DNA of 64,000 nucleotides, taken from Rhynchopus sp. YZ270_cl-10. Its lineage: Eukaryota; Euglenozoa; Diplonemea; Diplonemida; Diplonemidae. The DNA is taken from assembly GCA_964035575.1 (NCBI GenBank), contig OZ037913.1, positions 868,001-932,000 on the forward strand, written 5' to 3'. Position numbers and translations under genes: made by a program. Shown piece by piece: positions 29,718 to 39,536 of this stretch (its first letter is position 1; each line of letters begins with the position of its first letter). Under the pieces are notes generated by a model. The model was not told the DNA's origin. It did no database searches and worked only from the letters and a program-made list of their open reading frames with translations.

Positions 29718-30580
29718 TGAAATAAAACTCGTGTAATTTTGCAGATTATATGCCCTTTGTGTCACTCAATTGTAACCGAGAATGTAAGGCAGTGAGTATT
29801 TGATCTGCCCTTTATGTCGCGAAATACTATGTTTGGTGTTTTGACGTCTTCCAAGCAGATGGATATTCCCTCACTTGCACGCAATCTACCGAGGAACCGA
29901 CTGCCTTTCTCAAAAGCCAGTACATGTCGGGGTGTCGAGGTCCGTGTCAATACAAAGCGGACCAAGTCGCTCGAGGTTTGAAAACCGCAAGAACTCGTCC
30001 CATTTCTTCTTGTACACCTCCTTGCTTCTCATACCCGCTGAGACTTGGTATCCGTAAGTGTCATACATCCTGTCCTTCTTCGTTTTGGCAGTGTTTGAGG
30101 GGAGTGATGAAAAAGTTCTTTTTTTTACTGAGTGATTTTTTTAACCAAAAGAAAACCGACGCAGGAGCTTTTCTGGAACTGTTTTATTCTCCCCACCCCA
30201 ACAACATCACATTTCAGAAAAACATTGTTTTTTCGTTTTTGTTCACTTTCTTTTCTTCTCCCTCACACCTGTTTGCTGTGAATTAAATTTTTTCGTTTCG
30301 GCCTGGTCGCAAACGCGAGTTTTCCTGGAAGCGCAGGAAAAATGACTGGGGAGTGTTGGTGGCTCCGTGACGCCACAGAGCCGGCACACTCGTTGAGTGC
30401 CTCACAAAACCTCAAATTTATTCCGCTTTGATTTCATTTATTGTCTTCACGCTTTTTCGTTGTTGTTGGGTTGGGAAATAATATTTCATTCTCCCATACA
30501 TTCTCGGTTACAATTGAGTGACAAAGGGCACATTATCACCCACCTTTGTGGGAATTCACAAAATTACACGAGTTTTATCC
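29718..30580. repeat. Fold-back element 4, about 860 bp
   Basis: AAAACTCGTGTAATTTTG and GCCCTTTGTGTCACTCAATT followed by GTAACCGAGAATGTA (about 29725-29788) are mirrored by TACATTCTCGGTTAC, AATTGAGTGACAAAGGGC and CAAAATTACACGAGTTTT (about 30497-30577). No recognisable transposase inside. Confidence 0.8.
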
Positions 30581-32036
30581 CCTTTTTTTACCACATTAAC
30601 CTCACCTTTCCCGATAACTGCGTTTCTACACCATACATTTCATTCATTAATCACACTCCACATTTACACTCATCACAGGATCGTGAAATCTGAACTGCAT
30701 CTGCGATTGTGATGAGAAGCCTCGCCGCGTCTCCGACATTCAGCAACTCAAAATCCAAAGAGTATCACCCGCATCAATCCATTCTGAGTTTGCGGACTAA
30801 GATCTGGGGTGGAAGGGGGATGGGTACACTTTGTCAGTCACTGCTATTGCCATTTAACCCAGGGAGCATAGCTAGTGCAAGAAATTCGACTTTGGAAACC
30901 TTCCGGAAAGTCTGTCCTCTGCTTGCGGAGGACGAGGCACAAGAAAATATTGCGTTCCCCCAGAAAACCAGTGCACATTTCACACTCCTTGTGGGTGGTC
31001 TTGTTGCCTTTTTGTCACAGTAATTTTGGCCCAGGCATGCTCTTGAAGCATGACAATTTAGTGTGTATGGGGCAGGGTGTTGTTTTGTTCTGAATTCTCT
31101 TTGTTATAACATCTAAGTCAATCGCGGGTGGTGGTTTGTGTAGCGTGAGGCACTCTTTTTAACAAACTTCCTGCGGCTGCTAAAGCGTTATTTCTTCGGA
31201 TTTAACAACGTACAGCGTAACATAGTGGATTCGCCTGGTCGACACAACCTTTGATAGATATGGGATAACCAACCCCCTTCGACCCCTCGTGGGTTCACTA
31301 AACAAGCCCTCGTGGTAGTTAAACGCGATTGACATTTACATTCCTAGAGATGAAAGAACAAGACAACACTTCTGTACCCGCGCATCAAAATTGTGGAAAA
31401 CTTTGCACCCCAAACACCCTCAACAACGCCCGCCAAAAGGCGCCCCTTGTTGCTGGGAGTTGGTTCTCATGTTTGATACCTGCACAGCGGGCATTCCTCT
31501 GAGTCCAACGCATGTTTGGCCTGTCTGCGGCGTTGTACTTCAGGTGCACGAAGACAGGGTCTGGTGGTAAATTTTGCGTAGTGTCGCATTCCCTCATGTG
31601 TGGGTCACTCACACTTGGCGGTCATGTGCCACTGCGTGGGTCTGGGAATTTGGGTACCTGGGTACAGGAAATTTGTTGTGGAAGACATCAACCACCATGC
31701 ATTGAGGAGGGTAAGACAGTGTTCGCAGTTTCTACCTGATAGCATTACAACATTTAACTTCTCCACGGGGGTCTTGGGCCGTTCACTCGGTTCTACCTTG
31801 ACTACCGGAAGATATTCTTGAGGCCTTTCTGGTCTCTAGAATATCCGGTCTTCCCGAACGGAGGCACACTTTGTGTGTTACAACGACCTGGCAATTTCCA
31901 GCAGTAGGTTAAGTAATCTTTCTTGTAAATTGTTGGATCATTATCTCCTCAGTGCATGAATGCCCCACGTGACTGGACACTTTTGTGTTTGTCATGTGGA
32001 GCTGTGGTTGCTCTTTCACGACTTTTTTCCTGTTCC
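30581..32036. other. Gene-poor region with a possible small inverted-repeat element
   Basis: No confident gene. GTCAATCGCG near 31111 is mirrored by CGCGATTGAC near 31325, enclosing about 215 bp that could be a MITE. GGGTACCTGGGTAC at about 31652 is an isolated relative of the 8-bp minisatellite. Confidence 0.5.
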
Positions 32037-32163
32037 TGGGTACCTGTTCCTGGACCTGGACCTGGGTACCTGGGTACCTGGGTACCTGGGTACCTGGGTA
32101 CCTGGGTACCTGGGTACCTGGGTACCTGGGTACCTGGGTACCTGGGCACCTGGGCACCTGGGT
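32037..32163. repeat. GGGTACCT minisatellite, about 12 copies
   Basis: An 8-bp unit, GGGTACCT, perfect from about 32064, with diverged edges (GGACCT, GGGCACCT). The unit is self-complementary around GGTACC and differs from the array at 28131 by one extra C. Confidence 0.93.
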
Positions 32164-32167
32164 GTGC

Positions 32168-32310
32168 CTGTCGGACCCCAGGGTCCGGCAGTCGGACTCA
32201 GGGGTCCGACTGTGAGTCCGACAGTCGGACCCCTGAGTCCGACTGTCGGACTCAGGGGGTCCGACTGTCGGACCCCCTCGGACTCCGACAAAAGGGTCCG
32301 ACATTTCCAG
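32168..32310. repeat. TCCGAC/CTGAG palindromic satellite, array 2
   Basis: The same modules as 27648-27733 (GAGTCCGACAGTCGGACCCC, GGACTCAGGGGTCCGAC). It directly abuts the GGGTACCT minisatellite. Confidence 0.85.
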
Positions 32311-32412
32311 GACAGACTGCACCGTGCATTTAAGGATATCAACAAGAACACGCCCACTGGCAATACCCTTTGCAAAGGTTTGATTTGACAGCGCCGGGAA
32401 TCAGGTTCTTTC

Positions 32413-32522
32413 TTTAATGAATGTGCACGAGAGGCACATGCATTCGAACTATTAGTCTTTGAGCTCGACTGAGATGTGTTTTAGCACATTTCAACTGCTC
32501 TTCTTTTCTCTCTTCTATATAG
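32413..32522 (+). repeat. ACGAGAG-loop hairpin with a different stem, followed by family D
   Basis: AATGAATGTGC-ACGAGAG-GCACATGCATT is a near-perfect hairpin (32416-32443) with exactly the family A loop but a different stem, so pairing is kept while sequence is not. Then GAGCTCGACTGAGATGTGTT and TTAGCACATTTCAAC with a CT-rich run to TATATAG (32461-32522), a family D variant like 35572. Confidence 0.7.
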
Positions 32523-32921
32523 GCTCCTTCTCCACCTCCCCCCGCTACTTCTAGGGAGGGGAGGTGCTTAAGATGTGTTTGTCCACGTGGCAAATGTTCG
32601 TCTTTCACCACCTCTTTCCTAATGGCGTAAGGGGAGTTATCAAAAATGTACTCAGCAAGTTTAGTGTACTGTGTTCAAAAAAAAAATCTTCTCTTCTTTG
32701 GTGTGATTCAGGGGGTACGGAGAACCCACGGGGGAACCACGGAGAATCCGTTTGGGTGATCACACCATTCTTTATACAAACGCTGTTGTACTCTTTGGAT
32801 GCAAAATTCGTTTTTTTTTCTCACAGACGAATGTGTCACCTTTATTTCTTCTTCCGAGTCATCACGTTGTATTGTATTGGTACTATTTTTTTCTCGATAA
32901 CCCACGGAGAACCAGAACCTT

Positions 32922-33025
32922 TGTCCGTCGATGTACGGTAAGACGTTTTTTTTTTTTTGCACTTTCAACCTTTTTCTTTGGATGACCAAATCAGGGCTTA
33001 GGTTCATCTTACAAACTTATCTTTT
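32922..33025 (+). repeat. Family D element followed by half of family A
   Basis: GTCCGTCGATGTACGGTAAG then GACG, T's and GCACTTTCAACC (family D; stem GTC-CGT/ACG-GAC). Directly after comes GGGCTTAGGTTCATCTTACA, the 3' strand of family A without its 5' partner. A pyrimidine tract to CCAATTCCAG (33058) follows. Confidence 0.6.
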
Positions 33026-33741
33026 TTTCTTTCTTCGTTTTTTGTTGTTCCAATTCCAGTTGTGTTCTATCTGAACTTATGTTCTTAGAGGGTGGGGGTA
33101 GGGGTAAGAGAGAAGGGGCTATTTTATAGTGTTTTTGAAGCCCTTCCATTTTTCCGTGTCTTTTTTTCCCTGTGTGTATTTCTTTTTTCTTGTTCCAGTG
33201 GGAGAGAGCCTATATTGTCGGCAAATCATACCAGAATATACCTTCAAGAAAAAATATCCATAAAAAAATACCCACAGACAGTGCTCATCGTTATATTCTG
33301 TGCCATTTTTTTCCTCCCATACCTAGAAAGACTCAAAAAAAAAAAGACCCCCCCCTCTTCCCCAACAAACCAACATAGCGGTTTTTGTTTATCTGATATT
33401 CTTCCCTCAAATCGACTTTTTTCCACTAAAATTTCTAAAAAACGGTATTCTTTTGGAATGCTCAAAAAAATAGGTAAATTATTTGAAAGGTCCGTGTGGT
33501 CTGCTCTAAAAAGGGTGGCTTTTTCTCTCCTTCTTGTTTTCGCGCTTTTTTTTGGAAGCCAAGGTTTTGGTTCACTTTACCAGATACCTCTTCTCCTTTT
33601 TTTGTGTCCATCAAAGAAACGACGTTTTCTTCGCAGGAAAAAATACAACGAGAAAAAAAAAACTTTTCACTTTTTTATTCTTTCTCTCTCTCTTTCTCCC
33701 ACTCCTAAGCTCACTTTACAGAGGGGAAAAAAATTTAAACA
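33026..33741. other. Intergenic region, nothing recognised
   Basis: T-rich with pyrimidine tracts; frames here are open only because of low complexity. Ends in an A-rich leader before ATG 33742. Confidence 0.5.
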
Positions 33742-35256
33742 ATGACGAAAGGATCTCTTGCATTCCGCAGTGCGGTTGACATTCTGGCAGAAATTCACGC
33801 AAAAAGGGTGACATCACGTGAAGTTCTGGAGTTGTACATTTCTAGGGTGGAGCGTTATGATGGTGATGTGAATGCTGTGGTTATTCGTGATTTTGATCGT
33901 GCCCGCACTCGCGCCGATGCTGCTGACGCTGCGCTTCTCCGTGGCGAATCCTGGGGCCCCCTTCACGGCCTCCCCATCACCGTCAAGGAGAACAACGACG
34001 TATCCGGCCTCGAAACGACCTGCGGCTTCACTGCACTGAAAGGAACCATCGCCGAGGCAGACGCAGCATGCGTTGCACGCCTTATCAAAGCAGGCGCCGT
34101 CATCCTCGGCAAGACAAACCTCCCCGTTGGCGTCAACGACACCCAAGCATACAACCCCCTCTACGGCTGCACAAACAACCCCCACGATCTGAAACGCACC
34201 CCCGGCGGCTCCAGCGGCGGAAGCGCCGCAGCGCTATGCGCAGGCTTCAGTGCAGGGGAGTTGGGCGGTGACATTGGAGGGTCCATCAGGGTGCCAGCAC
34301 ACTGCTGTGGTCTCTGGGGGTTGAAGCCGACCTACGAGATCATCTCTCGTCGGGGACGCCCTGCAAAGGATGTGGGTGTGTCCTGTGGTGACCCAAGCGG
34401 GTTTGTTCACATTGACCTCGTTGTGAAAGGCCCTCTTAGCAGGCACCCTGATGATCTTGCCCTCATGCTTGATGTTCTCGCTGGACCAGAAGGTGCTGAG
34501 GCGCGGGCCTGGCAGCTTCACCTCCCCCGCTCCACACCAAAGCCACTTTCCTCCTATAAGATTGCGGTGTGGGGGGATGATCCGATCGCTCCGGTTGACA
34601 GTGATATCAAAGCTGCGGTTTCCCGCACCGTTGATGCTCTGCGTGCTGCGGGGGTGACGGTCGAAGAGGCCAGACCGGATTTTACATCAGAAGAAATGTT
34701 TGACACCTATCTGCAGCTATTAGCGGGGGCAGAGTCGGTGGGGATGACGGAGACGGATGCGAAGGCGGCGTCTCTTGAAGCGGGGCAGAGAGAGGGGGAG
34801 AGTGATGAAGACAAGCAGGCCAGGTGGATTGGGCAGAGCTACCATGCGTGGTGGAAAGCGCATGGGAAGCGTCTGGCGATTGCTGAGAAGACGGAGCATT
34901 TCTTTGCGTCGTACGACTTTATTCTGCAGCCCTGCGCATGCAACACTGCCTGGGTACACGACCACAGCGAAGATCCCATGCCCTTCTGGAAGGCCAACCC
35001 ACGCATCCTCCACGGTGCAAACGGCCACACCACGCCCTACCACAAACAGGTCTTCTGGGCAGCACTCTGCTCAGGGTTCTACCTACCCTCGGTAACCTTC
35101 CCCGCAGGCGTCGCACCTTCAAACGGCCTCCCCACAGGCCTGCAGATCATTGGAAAGAAGTATTCGGACTACGACTGCATCGACTTTGCAAAGCGTCTGG
35201 CAGAGGCGGGAGGTGAGGCATTCGCATTCAAACCACCGGCAGCATATGAGGAGTGA
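33742..35256 (+). CDS. Amidase (amidase signature family)
   Basis: Hydrolyses a carboxamide bond; substrate unknown. The 504-residue intronless protein covers the whole family fold. The Ser-cisSer-Lys triad is visible: Lys82 in PITVKEN, cis-Ser at 157/158 in TPGGSSGGSAAAL, nucleophile Ser181 in GGDIGGSIRVPA. The region after residue 260 (DSDIKAAVSRTVDALRAAGV) and the closing GLPTGLQIIGKKYSD are also typical. There is no GatB-like neighbour, no signal peptide and no membrane anchor (unlike FAAH). Absence of introns, where most large genes here have them, and a bacterial/fungal acetamidase-like layout allow lateral acquisition, but G+C does not stand out. Start ATG 33742 in AAACAATG. Confidence 0.93.
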   Translation: MTKGSLAFRSAVDILAEIHAKRVTSREVLELYISRVERYDGDVNAVVIRDFDRARTRADAADAALLRGESWGPLHGLPITVKENNDVSGLETTCGFTALKGTIAEADAACVARLIKAGAVILGKTNLPVGVNDTQAYNPLYGCTNNPHDLKRTPGGSSGGSAAALCAGFSAGELGGDIGGSIRVPAHCCGLWGLKPTYEIISRRGRPAKDVGVSCGDPSGFVHIDLVVKGPLSRHPDDLALMLDVLAGPEGAEARAWQLHLPRSTPKPLSSYKIAVWGDDPIAPVDSDIKAAVSRTVDALRAAGVTVEEARPDFTSEEMFDTYLQLLAGAESVGMTETDAKAASLEAGQREGESDEDKQARWIGQSYHAWWKAHGKRLAIAEKTEHFFASYDFILQPCACNTAWVHDHSEDPMPFWKANPRILHGANGHTTPYHKQVFWAALCSGFYLPSVTFPAGVAPSNGLPTGLQIIGKKYSDYDCIDFAKRLAEAGGEAFAFKPPAAYEE

Positions 35257-35443
35257 TGAGTGGGGTTTAGGTTACATTACCAACGTATCTTTGTTTTTTT
35301 TTAGACAGAGTACAGGGGGAGGGGAGGGGGCATACAGCAAAACGTTTTTCTTTTTTTTGGTATACTGTCAGAGAGGGCAGGTTGCGTAGTTTTTTTTTGT
35401 TTTTCATCCCTGAACAACACCCTTTGTGGAATGCCCGCGCAAG

Positions 35444-35520
35444 CTGATGCTGTGCGATAACGAATGTGATCAAGGGTTGACTCAAGCACGAAAGGCTTAG
35501 GGTCATCTTATAAGCTTTTT
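35444..35520 (+). repeat. Hairpin family A, long copy
   Basis: GATGCTGTGCGATAACGAATGTGAT, given here as the arm GATGCTGTGCGATAACG then AATGTGATC, precedes CTCAAGC-ACGAAAG-GCTTAGGGTCATCTT, ATAAGC and T's. Loop differs by one base. TCTCAG follows at 35534-35539. Confidence 0.75.
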
Positions 35521-35571
35521 CTTGTCTCCCTTCTCTCAGGGTACGGAACACCCACTTCCCACCCTTTGCAT

Positions 35572-35630
35572 GAGCTCGACGGAGATGCGTTTTGAGCACG
35601 TTTCAACTGTCATTTCTTTCTTTCTTTTAG
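35572..35630 (+). repeat. Family D element
   Basis: GAGCTCGACGGAGATGCGTT, TTGAGCACGTTTCAACTGTC, then a CT-rich run ending CTTTTAG. Close to the copy at 32461. Confidence 0.6.
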
Positions 35631-36522
35631 GGAAATTATCGGGAATTTATATTTTGCGGGTAATCTCGCAAAAAAAAGTGAATAACACGAACATGACTCG
35701 GAAGACCCTTTTTTTTGTTTTGTTTCATAAAATAAACCGCTCTTCCGGGGCAACCTAGGCTAGCTACATATCTCTACCTTCCGTAAGGGCTTTTTTTTGG
35801 GGGGTATTGAGTACTTTAGACGCACTGATGTGGGGGTGCTTAAGCGATTATCGACACAGCGAAAAAGAGTTTCCCAAATGCCTTCCATATCTGCCACACT
35901 CTTTGCGGTTTGTTATCCTAAAAGATCCGCCTTTCGTATTCATAACGTTTTTCGCCCATAAAAGGTCCCATTCTGAGTACAGTAATCTACCTCATTGATC
36001 GATTTGTCGATGCGAAAAAAGAAATATTAGGGCAGCAGTCTTCGGACAGGTGCGCAGAGCGACACCTCCCTTGTGAGCTCAGAACAGAAAGTCCACTCGT
36101 TTTAACTTTGTGCCAACAGGTCAAGGTTTTAGTTTTTTGAAAAGACGAAGTAAAGAACAAAGACTGTGTGATAATGTTAAAACTCTGTACATCTCAGAGG
36201 GTCTCGCACTGACGATGTCCCTCTGATACTACCAATGTATGCAGTTAGGACTGAAACATGATGTACTGAATTTCTAACCAACTACTTTATTTTCGCATAT
36301 GGCCCCTTTAACTCACCCCCTATCCCCAAACGTTGATGATGCAACTTTTGTTTATCGCCGGGCTTTGCATAAACAACAAAGAAAAAAGCTACTTTTTAGA
36401 CTTGATAACCATTTACTGGCTGCAACGGACTTGGCGTATTCCAGCTCATCGTCCACAGACTCCCACTCACTGTCAAGCAGTGAAGGATCATCCCATTTTT
36501 ACCATCCATTTAAAAAAAAACC

Positions 36523-36580
36523 ATATAGTGGAGCACACTCTAGGGTGGCTACACTAATACAACCAAGTTTCCAAAAATCA
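36523..36580 (+). repeat. Hairpin family C, copy 2 (before the TRIP4 start)
   Basis: ATATAGTGGAG, CACTCTAGGGTGG, CTACACTAATACAACCAAG, TTTCC. Outer stem TAGTG/CACTA kept; the inner stem changed from CATC/GGTG to CAC/GTG. Could be part of the 5'UTR or promoter of the next gene. Confidence 0.75.
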
Positions 36581-36605
36581 CACAGCCCACGAACACATTA
36601 CAATA

Positions 36606-38979
36606 ATGGGGAAGCGAAGAGCTGCGAAGCAGGTTGAAACGAAGCCTACTGCGGGGACAGTGCTGAGCGACAACCGGCAGCAGCACAATGAAAAGCTGCT
36701 TGCGGCGTGGACACAGCGCGAGATTGAGATGAAGCTGCAGTGCTCTGCAGACGATGCGCAAATGGCTGCCGCATCGGTCCTCTCTATGTCACCCAAGCAG
36801 CTCCGCGAGTGGTGCACGAACCTCCTCTCTGAATGCGAAAAGCGTCTTGACGAAGACCGCCGTTTCTACAACGTCTTCATGGACAAAAAGGAGGAGTTCG
36901 GCCTTCTCAACGCCGACGCAGCGCCCGCAGCAAAGAAGGACGACGATCTCATCTCCGAAACAGGCTCCACCAGCACCTCCGCGACGGCAAGCTCCTTCAA
37001 AGGAAAGCGCGCGAAGTACAACAAACAGGTCGACATCTCCAAGACCAAGGACGGCCTCGAAGCCCTCCTCCCCGTCTCACAAGAATGCAACTGCGAAGCA
37101 CGCAAACACAAACTACTGACAAACTGCCAGCTCTGTGGTAAAATTGTATGCGAGCAGGAAGGGTGGGGACGGTGCTACTTCTGCGGGGCAGAGCTGCGAA
37201 AAGACAATAAACCGATTTCCACAAAACAGCAGGACGAAACTGGTACGCCACACCCACATCCCCCCATCACAAACGAAAAATGCTTTTTTCAACAAAACAT
37301 AAAACCAAAGCAACAGCGAGAATCATTTTTTTTTTTAACCCCACCTAACCTCCTACCACCTATCACAACAGATGAGGACTACCTGCAACGCGAACGTGAA
37401 TTCCTCAAGGCAATGCAGCGTCGTGACGTGCTCATACAATTCCAAGACGACCGTGAGAAGCGTACCACCATCGTAGACGACCAGGAGGACTACTACTCGT
37501 CAAACAACCCTTGGCTCGACCGCGACGAACGGAAAAAGGCGGAATCCATAGAGCAACGTGAGAAAGACGACCGCATTGCACGCCACAAGAAGGGTGGCTC
37601 ATACGTCGCGCACATCGACATCTTCAACAAAAACGTTGAAATGGTCACCGAAAAAGATATGCAAATACAACGTGCCGAGCTCAAACGAACTGACGAAGAG
37701 CTTCTTAAATCTTCCCACGAAAACCAACCATCGTCCAATACGGGCTCCACATTCGAACAGAGACAACGTGACGGTACTGCAGACGATGATGACGAAGCAT
37801 CCGGCAACATCAACGTCACACACAACGCAGTCTACAGTGACAACATTGGTACTGAATTGGAAGAAATCCAGGAGGAAGACACGGAAGGCAACACCATTAC
37901 CTCCCTTCGTGTCACAAAGTGTCCGGACATTGCGAAGACCATGACCTACGATACCAGCGCAATGCTGCAGGTCTGGATTGCAGAAAAGCTGACAACAGAT
38001 TACGACATCAGCGAATACGACGCTGCGAAGGATGCATCCAACCTTGCACGCATGACGAATATGAGCGCTGTTCGGATGTGGGCAAAAACGCATCTCGATG
38101 CGAAAGGCATCACCAACAACTTTGCTGAGGAATACGAGCTTGCCTCACACCACGCCCAGATGAGCCAGGTCCGCGAAGAGAGGAGCGAATCGCGTCCTGA
38201 CGCCTCTCAAAAATACGCAAACCCTTCTGGGACGGGGCGGATCCAGACGGATTGGGATGCGGAGGAGGAAGAGGACGTGCCGGCCCAGCCGAAGAGAAAG
38301 GCGTGGGTGACCATCAACTCTCCTATTGCAGCGAAGTTGGACCGGAAGCTGCGTCTGCAGGGTGGTGCGACGGCGATGTGTATGTCAATGCACCAGCCCT
38401 GGGCGAGTCTCCTTGTCTGCGGCATCAAGAAGCACGAAGGACGCACCTGGAACACAGAATTCCGTGGCCGCCTCTTCATCCACGCAGCCTCCAAACAGCC
38501 TACAGACGACGACATAGCCTCCATAGAAGGCTTCTACGCAGACCGTGGGCACAAAACCTTCCCCACACACTACCCCACCTCGGTGCTTCTCGGCTGCGTC
38601 ACAGTGACCGACTGCCTCCACTACGAAGAATACAAAACGAAGATCCCCGCAAAAGACCAGGAGTCGTCCTCAGAGTTTGTCTTTGTGTGCCACAACCCGC
38701 AGATGCTGGTATGCCCTTTTGAAAGCCTCCTTTAACAGTATCATAGCCTGAAGGCAAAATTCTGGTTATACCGATTTTCAAATTTTTCTATAAAAAATGC
38801 AAAAAACAAAAAACAAAAACAACAGGTGCTCCCACTCCCGATGGACGGAAACCACAAGATTTTCCCGCTCGAAAAGGGTGTTCTTCAGGTATGTTGCAGA
38901 GAATGGAGAATGCGAACGAACAACACAAACAATACCACAGGCCGTGCGTGTCCAAGCAGGCAACCGCAATGAGCTCTGA
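36606..38979 (+). CDS. TRIP4: Activating signal cointegrator 1 (ASC-1/TRIP4)
   Basis: TRIP4 is a subunit of the ASC-1 complex, which in other eukaryotes acts in transcription coactivation and in splitting stalled ribosomes. Four exons, 36606-37242, 37372-38708, 38826-38888 and 38941-38979, give 691 residues (human 581). Residues about 161-195 are the C2HC5 zinc finger (CQLCGKIVCEQEGWGRCYFC), and about 547-680 the ASCH domain (MSMHQPWASLLVCGIKKHEG; SVLLGCVTVTDCL; FVFVCHNPQML). Exons 3 and 4 supply its last strands (VLPLPMDGNHKIFPLEKG). The region between, rich in Asp/Glu/Ser/Thr, is longer than in animals. Intron 1 begins GTACGC; the last intron is only 52 nt. Confidence 0.92.
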
Positions 38980-39536
38980 AAGGGGATGGGGGAAATTTTT
39001 CAAAACTGAAATATTTTAAAAAACGCGACCGACACAATTTCTGTGAGAACTGAGTGAAACGCGACGTTATGGGGGTAGGGAATGCGATGTGTGGGTGGAA
39101 CGGGAGAGGGTTCTGGATAGACCAGAAAACATTGACTTACTACAGCAACAACCACAGAAGAACGAGGGTATTGAAAAAAACGTGATTTTCTAACCTCCAA
39201 AACAATAACGCGATCCAGCGTTCTCCTGTGGTCCTTTCTCTCTCTCTGTCGTAAAAGCACCCATACCCCACCCACCCACCCACCCCCACTTTATTTATTT
39301 TATCACCCAAATATCCGCCCCACTTCCAATTCCTCACATTATATTAAAAAATAACTACAGAGGGCCAAGGGGGGACACACCCTTTTTATCTTTTCTCCCC
39401 CTCCCCAAATTTTATTTTTCTCAAAAAAAAATTGCACCCACCCTCATGGTGTTGCAACCACCGACGATAAAAGAGAAATAAACCCAGTTTTTTTCCTTTT
39501 TGATTTTTTTAAAAACTCCGTTTTTCTTTTTCTGCA
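38980..39536. other. Intergenic region, nothing recognised
   Basis: AT-rich with a (CCCA)n run at about 39276-39294. No family copy seen. Confidence 0.55.

Larger units (their letters stand above)
35257..36605. other. Intergenic region with families A, D, F and C
   Basis: No gene. Contains family A (35444-35520), family D (35572-35630), a family F block near 35811-35866 (ATTGAGTACTTTAG, GGTGCTTAAGCGATTATCG), and family C (36523-36575), which ends 30 nt before ATG 36606. Confidence 0.55.

Noticed and set aside
29762-29965. Minus-strand frame of 67 codons within fold-back element 4
   Set aside because: Overlaps the inverted repeat and has no recognisable domain.
31385-31612. Minus-strand frame of 75 codons (RNARCAGIKHENQLPATRG)
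   Set aside because: Looks protein-like but no family is recognisable and there is no support from neighbours.
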